From an uncultured bacterium (lineage in GTDB: Bacteria > Bacillota > Clostridia > Oscillospirales > Acutalibacteraceae): 41,239 nt of DNA. The DNA lies in contig CASDTH010000040.1 of the NCBI GenBank assembly GCA_949283655.1, forward strand, positions 1 through 41,239, in the 5' to 3' direction. Positions 25,325 through 32,958 of the stretch are shown in pieces (the stretch's first letter is position 1; each line of letters starts with the position of its first letter). Below the pieces are notes generated by a model. The model did not search any database. It had not been told where the DNA came from and worked only from the letters and a program-made list of their open reading frames with translations. Both the position numbers and the translations under genes were made by a program.

Positions 25325-25903
25325 ATGAGCAGAAAATTAAAGCCCTGGCACATCGTCCTGATTGTTGTGGCGATCGTTGTAGTGGCGCTGGCAGGCTACA
25401 CGGTCAGCGGCTATAACGGCCTGGTCGAGCAGCGGCAATCGGTCGAGCAGGCAGAATCTGATATCCAGAGCAATCTGCAGCGGCGCGCGGATTTGATCCC
25501 CAACCTAGTCAATACCGTAAAGGGCTATGCCTCGCATGAGGAATCCATCATGGAGGAGATCAGCGCTGCACGCGCGGCGCTCGTCGGCGCGGATAACACC
25601 GGCGACCAGCTTGCCGCCAACGATCAGATGACCTCAGCGCTCAATCGCCTGCTGGCCATTGCGGAAAATTATCCCGACCTGAAGGCCAACACCAACTTCA
25701 TCCAGCTGCAGGATGAGCTGGCGGGCACGGAAAACCGTATCAACCAGGCGCGGCGCGCCTACAACGAGGCGGTAAAAAATTACAACACAAAAATCCAGCG
25801 CTTCCCCACCAACCTGATTGCGGGAATTTTCGACTTTGACGCCTATGACTATTTTGAGGCGAGCGAAGGCGCGCAGGAGGTTCCGTCCGTCAATTTTGAA
25901 TAA
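25325..25903 (+). CDS. lemA: LemA family protein
   Basis: 192 residues from the ATG at 25325, which has AAAGGATGG upstream; the longer open frame is ignored because it reads through the leader hairpin. One N-terminal membrane helix (IVLIVVAIVVVALAGYTV) is followed by the LemA coiled helical domain: YNGLVEQRQSVEQAESDIQ, QRRADLIPNLVNTVKGYA, NRINQARRAYNEAVKNYN and the ending FPTNLIAGIFDFD. LemA proteins are membrane-attached helical proteins with the bulk outside or inside still debated and no settled function. The pairing with a downstream TPM-domain protein is very common in bacteria, and that is what is seen 29 bases later. Confidence 0.93.
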   Translation: MSRKLKPWHIVLIVVAIVVVALAGYTVSGYNGLVEQRQSVEQAESDIQSNLQRRADLIPNLVNTVKGYASHEESIMEEISAARAALVGADNTGDQLAANDQMTSALNRLLAIAENYPDLKANTNFIQLQDELAGTENRINQARRAYNEAVKNYNTKIQRFPTNLIAGIFDFDAYDYFEASEGAQEVPSVNFE

Positions 25904-25932
25904 ATGGCGGGCTGTGTGAAAGGAGGTACGTC

Positions 25933-26772
25933 GTGAACACCTTGCGGCGAATGGTTCGCGGGCTGGCGGCCTGCTCCATCCTGCTGGCCATGCTGGCAGG
26001 CTCATCTCTCACGGCCGGTGCGCAGGAGGCCTATGAACCCACTGCACAGTTTTTCGTCAATGACTTTGCCGGTGTGATTTCAGACGATGCGGAAAGGCGG
26101 ATGGTAGAAACCGGCCAGGCGCTGCAACAGCAGACGGGCGCGCAGATTGTCGCCGTTACAGTGCCCTCTCTTGACGGGCAGAGCGTGGAGGATTATGCCA
26201 TCGACCTAGCCAATGACTGGGGTATCGGCCAGGAATCGGAGGATAACGGTGTGCTCCTGCTGATCGCCGTGGAGGAGCGCCAGCTGCGCATTGAGGTCGG
26301 CCTCGGGCTGGAGGGTGCTCTGCCGGACGGCAAAACGGGCCGCATTATGGATACCTACATGGTCCCCTCCCTACGGGAGGATGATTTTTCCGCCGGCATG
26401 CTGGAGGGCTATCTGGCGGTCGCAGCACAGGTCTATGCGGAATATGGGATTGACGCCTCGGAGCTCGCAGGATATGAGGCACTCGGCAATACAGCGGGAA
26501 GCAGTGCACAAAGCACCATTACGCGCAGCACGCTCGCCAAGCTTTCTCCTATTGCGGTTTTCGTCATTCTTGTGCTGGTTCTCGGCATCAGGCAGCGCCG
26601 GCGCGGATTCTTCCCATTCTTCTGGTTCGGCGGGCACGGGCCGCACGGCGGAAGCGGCAGCAACGACGATAACCCCTTCGGCGGCTTTGGCGGCGGAGGG
26701 TTCGGCGGTGGAGGCGGATTCTCTGGCGGAGGTGGAAGCTTCGGCGGAGGCGGCGGCTCTCGGGGCTTTTAA
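25933..26772 (+). CDS. TPM-domain membrane protein (YgcG family)
   Basis: 279 residues from a GTG start behind a perfect AAAGGAGGT. A signal peptide covers ~1-31. The TPM (thylakoid/phosphatase) domain spans ~40-180, with FVNDFAGVISDDAERRM, VAVTVPSLDGQSVEDYAIDLANDWGIG, the ILL-like LLLIAVEERQLRIEVGLGLEGALPD motif and LREDDFSAGMLEGY. A membrane helix at ~205-223 (LSPIAVFVILVLVLG) is followed by a tail of about 35 residues made almost wholly of Gly, Phe and Ser, ending SRGF. This layout is typical of YgcG proteins beside LemA. The role is in envelope stress or photosystem-like phosphatase activity in relatives, unproven here. Confidence 0.92.
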   Translation: MNTLRRMVRGLAACSILLAMLAGSSLTAGAQEAYEPTAQFFVNDFAGVISDDAERRMVETGQALQQQTGAQIVAVTVPSLDGQSVEDYAIDLANDWGIGQESEDNGVLLLIAVEERQLRIEVGLGLEGALPDGKTGRIMDTYMVPSLREDDFSAGMLEGYLAVAAQVYAEYGIDASELAGYEALGNTAGSSAQSTITRSTLAKLSPIAVFVILVLVLGIRQRRRGFFPFFWFGGHGPHGGSGSNDDNPFGGFGGGGFGGGGGFSGGGGSFGGGGGSRGF

Positions 26773-26840
26773 CGATTCCGGCGCACAAAGAGGCAAAATA
26801 TCTCCCTAGCTAGCGCACCAGCCTTGCATCATTTCAATGA

Positions 26841-26965
26841 GCCGCAGATGTTCCTATGGAACGCCTGCGGCCCATTTTGGCCTGCCCATTCCGGTGGGCT
26901 AAAATCGCTCCGCCCTGGCTTGCTGAAAGCTTCAGCCGCCGGGGCGGAGCATTGTTTTATCTGTT
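26841..26965 (+). terminator. Hairpin cluster and terminator after the lemA operon
   Basis: GCCGCAG/CTGCGGC (26841-26847 with 26865-26871) with an inner GTTCC/GGAAC comes first. Next is GCTCCGCCC/GGGCGGAGC (26907-26915 with 26942-26950) around a GCTGAA/TTCAGC hairpin, followed by ATTGTTTTATCTGTTTTTA. The second is a convincing terminator. The rest of 26773-27058 holds nothing else that I can support. Confidence 0.75.
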
Positions 26966-27058
26966 TTTATTTTTCGATTACCAGTATACCGCCGGACACA
27001 ATCGCACACAGCATAAAACGATGAATGAAGATCGGCATTTCAACTATAATCGATAGAA

Positions 27059-28552
27059 TTACCCTTCCATCCCGTCAAAAATGCTGTCGTCGTAATAGTT
27101 GTTCTCATCCTTATCGTGCAGCGGATACCACACCTGTGCGAAGAAGGGGTTCACCTTTGCAATCGCATCATAATTCCACGGGGCAGGCAGGCAATCCGGG
27201 CACCAATGGCCGCCTTTGAGCACCAGATTGGGCGACATCTCAAACTCATGACCAAACGCGCAGCGCCACTTCAACGGCGTAAAGAGATCGCCCTTCTCCA
27301 TCGAGGTGGAGAGGCATTCACCGCCGCGGAATTTGGCTGCCTTTTTCATATCCTCAAGATCCAGCTCCGCTTTCGGCTTTGTCTCATCATAGCCGTGATC
27401 GAGATAGGTCATCTCCTTGCTCGGGCGTACAATTTTAAAATCCTTCCATGTGCCGATCTTCTTCCAGGCCTCGTGACTGCCATAATAGGCGGTAACACGC
27501 GGAGTGATATTATTCTTGATCCATGTTTGTGTGCCGTATTTTTCCTTATTAGCCATCCGAATCATGCCGAGCTTTTTAATCAGTGTGTTAGGGATAACCT
27601 TCGCCAGCTTATAATAGTTTGGCACATGCTGCGACAACTGCTCAAAATACTTTTTAATCGGCACATTGTGGCGGAAATGAAGGTAATCCTCCAGCACATC
27701 GGAATCTGTAAACCACTGCCCATGGAAGTTGCGCAGCGTGAACCAGTTGGCGTCAAATATCTTCTTGGGGGAATCCAGGCCGATCGCCCGCAGAAGATAA
27801 ACCTCAAACTCATAGTTTGTGATGCGGTATTCCGCGCCGCTGCCAATGTTATAAAACCTGCGCCAGAAGTTTTCCGGCACACCATCCTCGCAAACCTTGG
27901 CAAGAAGCAGGCCGGAGTCTTCAATGGTTGCCCACTCTAGCACGCCATTAATGGGCACGTGGTACATGATCGGGTCAAAATTCTTCAAAATTCCAGGGTA
28001 AAGGATGCCAGTCTGGCGCAAGGAGACCCAGTACTTCAGGCCGGATTCCGCCACCTTGGCTTCCGCAATCGTCTTACTGATCGCATAGTGGTCATAAACG
28101 CTGATTTTGATCGGGTCGCCTGTGCGGCCCCAGTGGATGGGCGGGTTCCGGTCGCCCGTCTGGGCCACTGTGCCGATATAAACAAGCTTAACGGCATCCG
28201 GATCCGGCTGCGCCTTGATTGCGCGGATAATGTTTTCGATCGCGCCGATATTCGTCTTCATCGTGCGCTTCGGGAAATAATCTGCCGCCGGGGAAACCAA
28301 ACCGCCAACGTGGAGGATGTAATCAGCGCCGGTTACACACTGGAGCACATCCTCATAATTAAGCAGATCGCCCCACACCAGCTTGACGCTCGGGTCATGC
28401 TCATAGAGCTTGAATTTTTCCCGGTTTTTTTCACTTCCACGGTTGAGCAGCACAATATTGAACTGATTCTTCCGCTTGTAGAGCTCTTCAAAACCGGCAA
28501 AGCCCATGTTACCTGACGCACCCGTCAGGAAAACCGTTTTCTTCTTACTCAC
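27059..28552 (-). CDS. NAD-dependent epimerase/dehydratase with C-terminal zinc-ribbon-like tail
   Basis: 497 residues from a GTG start with GGAGG upstream. The extended SDR core has the NAD-binding TGASGNMG (11-17), GADYILHVGG (~75-84) and the catalytic Y156-x3-K160 pair in YAISK. After ~360 residues the protein continues beyond a normal epimerase. The tail contains W-R-C-x3-H (C431, H435) and G-H-W-C-P-D-C (C451, C454), a four-ligand zinc-ribbon pattern resembling DUF4379-type treble clefs. The first part probably acts on a nucleotide sugar or sterol-like substrate; the zinc part may bind nucleic acid or protein. It is monocistronic between a promoter at 28597-28625 and the convergent lemA operon. 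Substrate unknown. Confidence 0.85.
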   Translation of the reverse strand: MSKKKTVFLTGASGNMGFAGFEELYKRKNQFNIVLLNRGSEKNREKFKLYEHDPSVKLVWGDLLNYEDVLQCVTGADYILHVGGLVSPAADYFPKRTMKTNIGAIENIIRAIKAQPDPDAVKLVYIGTVAQTGDRNPPIHWGRTGDPIKISVYDHYAISKTIAEAKVAESGLKYWVSLRQTGILYPGILKNFDPIMYHVPINGVLEWATIEDSGLLLAKVCEDGVPENFWRRFYNIGSGAEYRITNYEFEVYLLRAIGLDSPKKIFDANWFTLRNFHGQWFTDSDVLEDYLHFRHNVPIKKYFEQLSQHVPNYYKLAKVIPNTLIKKLGMIRMANKEKYGTQTWIKNNITPRVTAYYGSHEAWKKIGTWKDFKIVRPSKEMTYLDHGYDETKPKAELDLEDMKKAAKFRGGECLSTSMEKGDLFTPLKWRCAFGHEFEMSPNLVLKGGHWCPDCLPAPWNYDAIAKVNPFFAQVWYPLHDKDENNYYDDSIFDGMEG

Positions 28553-28596
28553 AAAAATCGCCTCCGTCTCTCTCTCCCAATAACCGGTCGAGACCT

Positions 28597-28625
28597 AGTC
28601 TAGCATGGTTATAGAAAAAAAGCAA
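28597..28625 (-). promoter_or_regulatory. Promoter of the SDR/zinc-ribbon gene
   Basis: TTGCTT (28620-28625) and TAGACT (28597-28602) with a 17-base spacer on the minus strand, about 45 bases before the start. Confidence 0.6.
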
Positions 28626-28702
28626 TATACCATTGATAAAAAATGGACAATGGCGTTATGGCGCATTTCGTAACCTGCTGCCCGCCCCTCGGAGGCTTCG
28701 AT

Positions 28703-28735
28703 CAAAAAAAGGCCCGAGAAACCCTCAGGCCAAAA
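28703..28735 (-). terminator. Terminator of the diacylglycerol-kinase-like gene
   Basis: GGCCTGAG/CTCGGGCC (28724-28731 with 28711-28718), with one wobble pair, followed on the minus strand by seven T. Confidence 0.9.
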
Positions 28736-28748
28736 TACGTTGCTTCAA

Positions 28749-29693
28749 TTATTGTTCCTGGCTGATTTTACCGCTCGCGCGATCCTGAACATAGGTTGAT
28801 GTGGTGGGGATAACGAAGCGGATCCCCTTTTCCACAATCTCAAACGTCCGGTCTGTCACATATTCGCATTCACCATCCACATTCACAGCCGCTGGGCGGT
28901 CGCTGTGGATTGTCATCTTCTTGCCACGACTGAAATGGGTAATATCCCAACCCAGGTGCATGCCCTTTTTATATTTTGGTAGAAGCGTCAGCAGCTTGAG
29001 CCTCCCATTTTTCTTTTCAACTACAATGAAATCGAGCACGCCGTCATCCGGCACCGCAAGCGGGGCCGCCTTGTAGCCGCCGCCGTACCAGCGAGAATTT
29101 GCGCCCACGCAAAACAGCAGCGTCATCTTCCGGGGCTCTCCATCGTCAATAGAAACGGTGAATTCGTTATTCAGCCTGCGCCAAATGCAATAGAGCGCCG
29201 CCGCCGTGTAGGCCATATCGCCCTTCATGAAGGGCAGCTTTTTAAACGCCGCCTGCTTGGCGCACACCTCCGCATCTACGCCCATGGAGCACTGGTTGAT
29301 GGCGATCTTATCGCCGCACCGAATGCAATCCAGTTCAACCACCGTACCGTTAACCTGCGCGTCAATATTTAAAAACTGCTCCTGCGTGCCGAACAGGCGG
29401 ATAAAATCATTCCCAGAACCGAGCGGCAGCACAGCCACCTCCGCGTTCGGATGGCCAAACGCGCCATTGACCGCTTCAAACAGCGTGCCATCCCCTCCGC
29501 AGGCATAAAACCGAACCGGCGCCCCCTTGGAAGCCTCCGCCCGGATAAACGCCTGCGCGGCATGGGGAGAATCCGGCACATGGATTTCCGCATCCAATCC
29601 GTGCGCCTGTATGTAAGCCTCAATTTGCGGACGGATCACCTCGAGCGCCTTCCCCTTTCCCGCACGGGGATTGATAATGAACACATGCTTCAT
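28749..29693 (-). CDS. Diacylglycerol kinase family lipid kinase (DgkB/YegS-like)
   Basis: 314 residues. The N-terminal FIINPRAGKGKA, the nucleotide loop YACGGDGTLFEAVNG (GGDGT at 66-70) and AVLPLGSGNDFIR are the hallmarks of the DAGK catalytic domain. The C-terminal beta-sandwich half holds KIAINQCSMGVDAEVC, GANSRWYGGGYKAAP, DDGVLDFIVVEKKNG and VNVDGEC. These soluble enzymes phosphorylate diacylglycerol or a related lipid with ATP at the inner membrane surface, recycling lipid from teichoic-acid synthesis. AGGAGGGT precedes the start. The gene is monocistronic with its own terminator. DgkB cannot be told from other YegS/BmrU members by sight, so I give no symbol. Confidence 0.92.
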   Translation of the reverse strand: MKHVFIINPRAGKGKALEVIRPQIEAYIQAHGLDAEIHVPDSPHAAQAFIRAEASKGAPVRFYACGGDGTLFEAVNGAFGHPNAEVAVLPLGSGNDFIRLFGTQEQFLNIDAQVNGTVVELDCIRCGDKIAINQCSMGVDAEVCAKQAAFKKLPFMKGDMAYTAAALYCIWRRLNNEFTVSIDDGEPRKMTLLFCVGANSRWYGGGYKAAPLAVPDDGVLDFIVVEKKNGRLKLLTLLPKYKKGMHLGWDITHFSRGKKMTIHSDRPAAVNVDGECEYVTDRTFEIVEKGIRFVIPTTSTYVQDRASGKISQEQ

Positions 29694-29726
29694 GCAACGA
29701 TACCCTCCTGATTTCAGTGATGAAAT

Positions 29727-30010
29727 AGCATCCGTGTACAGGGGTACCCATCGGTTTTCAGCGCCGTGGCCGCGCCCCTGGCTGCGTGATCCTCCTTGCT
29801 TACCTTCCTTGCCTGGAAGGCCGCGCCATTTGCCTTGCCAGAAACACGGTCACAGGCTGAAAACTCCGAAGGACCGCTCCGGCGAATTCAGGCGAGGGAA
29901 TCGCAAGGCCGCAGGGCACGGCCGGGCTTGCCGCCCTGCCATACCTGAGAACGCAGCGAGCGCCCGCTTAAACACGCCGGGCGGCGATGTTCCCCTTGGA
30001 TACGGATGCT
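29727..30010. repeat. Long imperfect palindromic intergenic element
   Basis: Outer arms 29727-29747 and 29989-30010 pair well (AGCATCCGT against ACGGATGCT and beyond). A second inner pair is CGGTTTTCAG at 29752 against CTGAAAACTCCG ending at 29868, and a CCTTCC/GGAAGG hairpin also lies inside. The element occupies most of the 430-base gap between the lipid-kinase and RlmL-like genes. No open frame with a ribosome binding site is seen in it. It is not similar in sequence to the repeats at 106 or 16146, but has the same long-palindrome layout. Confidence 0.55.
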
Positions 30011-30125
30011 AACGAAAGCAAATAAAAGCGCCCTCTGCCGCCAACCGGTCACCGGCTTCAGCCACACATTCTCCTTGTGGGATCAATTGAGCCGGATGTC
30101 CGCATATCAGAGTGCAACCCTTTAT

Positions 30126-31241
30126 TTACTTAAAATACATATAAAGCTGGCACTTCAGCATGCCATTATAAAGCTTCCGCCTTTTATCAGCCCTTCTGCC
30201 AAAGAGGGATTCGAATTGTTCAGATGGGCTAATAATATAATAACTCCATCCACGTTTTTTGTCAAACTTTTTCCCCATTCTCCGGTATAAATCATTCGCC
30301 TGCTGAATATCCAGCATGCGCTCGCCATAGGGCGGGTTGCAGATGAGCGTACCCTTTTCCGTTTCGGGGGTAAAATCTTTCAAATCAGCCTGCCGCCACG
30401 CGATGCACGATTGCACGCCTGCCCGCTCTGCATTTGCCCTCGCAATCGCAAGGGAGGCCGCATCCACATCGGAGCCATAGGCCTGGAAAGGAGCATTCCG
30501 CTTCACCTGGCCGCGCGCACGCTCGCGCTCCTGCTCCCATGCGCTGCGGGGCAGGCACTCCCACCGCTCAGCAGCAAAATTGCGGCCAAGGCCAGGCGCA
30601 ATATGAAGCGCCATCAGCGCCCCCTCAATCAGGATTGTCCCTGATCCGCACATCGGATCATAGAGCGTATGATACTCCCGCAGGCGGGCAAGGCTGCACA
30701 TGGCGGCAGCCAGCGTCTCCCGCAGCGGCGCTTCGTTTGCCTGGGTGCGGTAGCCGCGTTTGTGCAGGCTTACGCCCGAGGTATCCAGCAGCAGGCACGC
30801 CGTATCCTTCATGAGGGAGAATTGGATCTGGTGCACCGGCCCCGTTTCTGCGAACCACGCAGTGTGATACGCGCTCTTGAGCCGCTCGACCACCGCCTTT
30901 TTGACAATGGACTGGCAATCCCGCACGCTGAACAGCGTGGAATGAAGCGAATACCCCTTCACCGGGAAGGCATCCTCTCGCCCAATCCACTCCTCCCACG
31001 GAAGCGCCTTCGTCCTCTCAAACAGCTCGTCAAACGTTTTGGCGAGGAAGGAGCCCAGCACAACCTGAATCCGCTCGGCAAACCGGCAGCAGAGATTTGC
31101 CCGCGCCAAAATCTGCGCATCCCCGGAGAAAAAAACGCGCCCGTTTTCCGCCGCCACATCCAGCGCACCGATATCCCGCAGCTCCTGCGCAACCAGGCCC
31201 TCCAGCCCCAAAAGGCAGGGCGCCGCACACTGTATTGTCAT
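30126..31241 (-). CDS. THUMP-domain class I methyltransferase, RlmL/YpsC-like (23S rRNA G2445)
   Basis: 371 residues from the ATG at 31241, preceded by AGAGGA; 53 upstream codons in the same frame are excluded because they run through the terminator hairpin at 31311. The N-terminal THUMP-type region (CLLGLEGLVAQELRDIGALDV, FAERIQVVLGSFLAKTFDELF) precedes the methyltransferase domain with LYDPMCGSGTILIEGALMA for S-adenosylmethionine, YGSDVDAASLAIARANAERAG, and catalytic LICNPPYGERM. The family makes m2G2445 in 23S rRNA. It is the single-function form usual in Gram-positives, lacking the RlmK part. A promoter-like TTGGGT and TATTAT pair lies upstream of the terminator at 31311, which could then act as an attenuator. 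Confidence 0.9.
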   Translation of the reverse strand: MTIQCAAPCLLGLEGLVAQELRDIGALDVAAENGRVFFSGDAQILARANLCCRFAERIQVVLGSFLAKTFDELFERTKALPWEEWIGREDAFPVKGYSLHSTLFSVRDCQSIVKKAVVERLKSAYHTAWFAETGPVHQIQFSLMKDTACLLLDTSGVSLHKRGYRTQANEAPLRETLAAAMCSLARLREYHTLYDPMCGSGTILIEGALMALHIAPGLGRNFAAERWECLPRSAWEQERERARGQVKRNAPFQAYGSDVDAASLAIARANAERAGVQSCIAWRQADLKDFTPETEKGTLICNPPYGERMLDIQQANDLYRRMGKKFDKKRGWSYYIISPSEQFESLFGRRADKRRKLYNGMLKCQLYMYFK

Positions 31242-31310
31242 ATGAATAATCCTCTCTTTCCGTTGCGGCAATCCGCCCGCCAATCCGCTCACGGGCATAC
31301 ACCGCGATGC

Positions 31311-31347
31311 AAAAAAGAGGCGGGCAGGGCTGGCCCTGCCGCCTCTT
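31311..31347 (-). terminator. Terminator after hpf (possible attenuator for the methyltransferase gene)
   Basis: AGAGGCGGCAGGGC with GCCCTGCCCGCCTCT forms a 14- to 15-bp stem with a bulge (31333-31346 with 31316-31330), followed on the minus strand by TTTTTT. Confidence 0.9.
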
Positions 31348-31421
31348 CTGCTTACTACTATAATATTGCGCTGCAAAACGCAACCCAAACCGTTTGACAA
31401 GCGCCCGCCTGCCGCTCCGGA

Positions 31422-31952
31422 TCACATGGTATCCGGCTCAATCAGGCCATAGCCACCATCCTTGCGGCGGTAAACAACATTGATCTGGCTCGTTGCCGCA
31501 TTGAGGAACACATAGAACTGATGGCCAAGCAGATTCATCTGCAAAATGGCCTCATCCACATCCTGCGGCTTATTCAGAGGAATTTTCTTTGTGCGCACCA
31601 CATTGAAATCCAGCTCCTCTAAAACCGGCTCGCCATCTATATCGGCATCAAAGGCGCCGGAGCGAAGCCGCTTTTCAATGCGTGTTTTGTTCTTACGGAT
31701 CTGTCGCACCAAGGAGTCAACGCACCCGTCCAAAGCATCCTCCAGATCCTCCGCGCGCTCCTCCGCACGGAAGATCATGCCGCCATGCGCAACGGTAATC
31801 TCCACAATCTTGGCGGATTTCTCCACAGTGGCGGTGATTTTCGCCTCCGCCTCCTCGCCGAAAAAGCGCTCGATCTTAGCAAGCTTCTTTTCCGCACGCA
31901 CTTTGAAGGATTCCCTCGGCGTGCATTTGCGCCCGGTGATGGTGATTTTCAT
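31422..31952 (-). CDS. hpf: Ribosome hibernation promoting factor, long form
   Basis: 176 residues from the ATG at 31952, which has AAGGGG upstream; 20 earlier codons lack a site. The N-terminal S30AE domain (MKITITGRKCTP, KLAKIERFFGEEAEAKITATVEK, EERAEDLEDALDGCVDSLVRQIRK) binds the decoding region of the 30S subunit. The C-terminal dimerisation domain (VVRTKKIPLNKPQDVDEAILQMNLLGH, YVFLNAATSQINVVYRRKDGGYGLIEP) marks the long form that joins 70S into 100S particles in stationary phase. It has its own promoter at 32051-32078 and a terminator at 31311-31347, so it is monocistronic. Confidence 0.96.
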   Translation of the reverse strand: MKITITGRKCTPRESFKVRAEKKLAKIERFFGEEAEAKITATVEKSAKIVEITVAHGGMIFRAEERAEDLEDALDGCVDSLVRQIRKNKTRIEKRLRSGAFDADIDGEPVLEELDFNVVRTKKIPLNKPQDVDEAILQMNLLGHQFYVFLNAATSQINVVYRRKDGGYGLIEPDTM

Positions 31953-32050
31953 AACGACATCCCCTTCTTCTATATTGAATCCCGGAAGCGGAGGCCGGTG
32001 CCGCCGCTCCAAAGGGACCTACGAATGAAGAATGCCCTCCTCTGCTTTTG

Positions 32051-32078
32051 ATTATAGCACAAATGCACAGAATAGCAA
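32051..32078 (-). promoter_or_regulatory. Promoter of hpf
   Basis: TTGCTA (32073-32078) and TATAAT (32051-32056) with a 16-base spacer on the minus strand, giving a leader of about 90 bases. It overlaps the region directly below the fumarase stop at 32084. Confidence 0.75.
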
Positions 32079-32083
32079 AGGGG

Positions 32084-32926
32084 TTATAGAATTTTTTTGA
32101 GATGTCTCGTCACATGGCAGCCGATATTTACCGCAACCGGCAGCCCTGCAATATGCGTTGCCCCCGCTTCAACATTGACTGCGAGCGCCGTTGTTTTGCC
32201 TCCAAAGCCCTGCGGGCCGATATTCAGGTGGTTGATCCGCTCCAGCAGCTCCGCCTCCAGTTGCGCGTAAAAGGGGTTCGCATTGCGCACATCCACCGGG
32301 CGGCACAGCGCTTTTTTGGCAAGCAGAGCGCAGGCCTCAAAATCCCCGCCGATCCCAACGCCGACCACCATCGGCGGGCAAGGGTTGCCGCCCGCTTTGC
32401 GCACGGCATCCACCACAAAATCCACAACACCATCCCGCCCGGCAGCCGGAGTCAGCATTTTCAGGCGGCTCATATTCTCGCTGCCAAAGCCCTTGGGCGC
32501 CACGGTCAGAGCCACTTGATCGCCCGGCACCAGCCGTGTGTGCAACACAGCAGGCGTATTGTCGCCTGTATTGCGGCGCTCCAATGGATCGCCGACTACA
32601 GAACAGCGCAGCAGCCCCTCTGTATAGCCCTGGCGCACGCCTTCATTGACGGCTTGCTCAAAAACTCCGCCGGTAAAGTGCACCTCCTGCCCAATCTCCG
32701 CAAAAACGACCGCCATGCCAGTATCCTGGCAAATGGGGAGATCCAGCGCGCGGGCTGCCTCCAAATTCTCCAGCAGATCCTGCATAATGCCCCGGGGCAG
32801 CTCCAGCTCCTCACACCCGGCGCAGGCGGCAATACGTTGCGCCAAATCCTCTGGCAGCCGCTTATTCGCCTCGATGCACAGCTCCCGCACCGCCTGAGTG
32901 ATCTCTGAAACATCAATTTCCCGCAT
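32084..32926 (-). CDS. Class I fumarate hydratase/tartrate dehydratase, alpha subunit
   Basis: 280 residues from the ATG at 32926 behind AAGGAAGG. The three cysteines that hold the [4Fe-4S] cluster in this family are seen in ICQDTGM (C66), NPCPPMVVGVGIGG and the terminal VNIGCHVTRH. It corresponds to the alpha subunit of two-subunit enzymes such as TtdA or clostridial FumA, which hydrate fumarate to malate (or dehydrate tartrate). The beta subunit normally follows directly, yet here the next gene is hpf, and the preceding gene is an amidohydrolase. Either the partner lies elsewhere or this is a relic. Cytoplasmic and oxygen sensitive by family knowledge. Confidence 0.9.
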   Translation of the reverse strand: MREIDVSEITQAVRELCIEANKRLPEDLAQRIAACAGCEELELPRGIMQDLLENLEAARALDLPICQDTGMAVVFAEIGQEVHFTGGVFEQAVNEGVRQGYTEGLLRCSVVGDPLERRNTGDNTPAVLHTRLVPGDQVALTVAPKGFGSENMSRLKMLTPAAGRDGVVDFVVDAVRKAGGNPCPPMVVGVGIGGDFEACALLAKKALCRPVDVRNANPFYAQLEAELLERINHLNIGPQGFGGKTTALAVNVEAGATHIAGLPVAVNIGCHVTRHLKKIL

Positions 32927-32958
32927 ACTGCAACCTTCCTTTCTCCGTGGCGGGCAGC

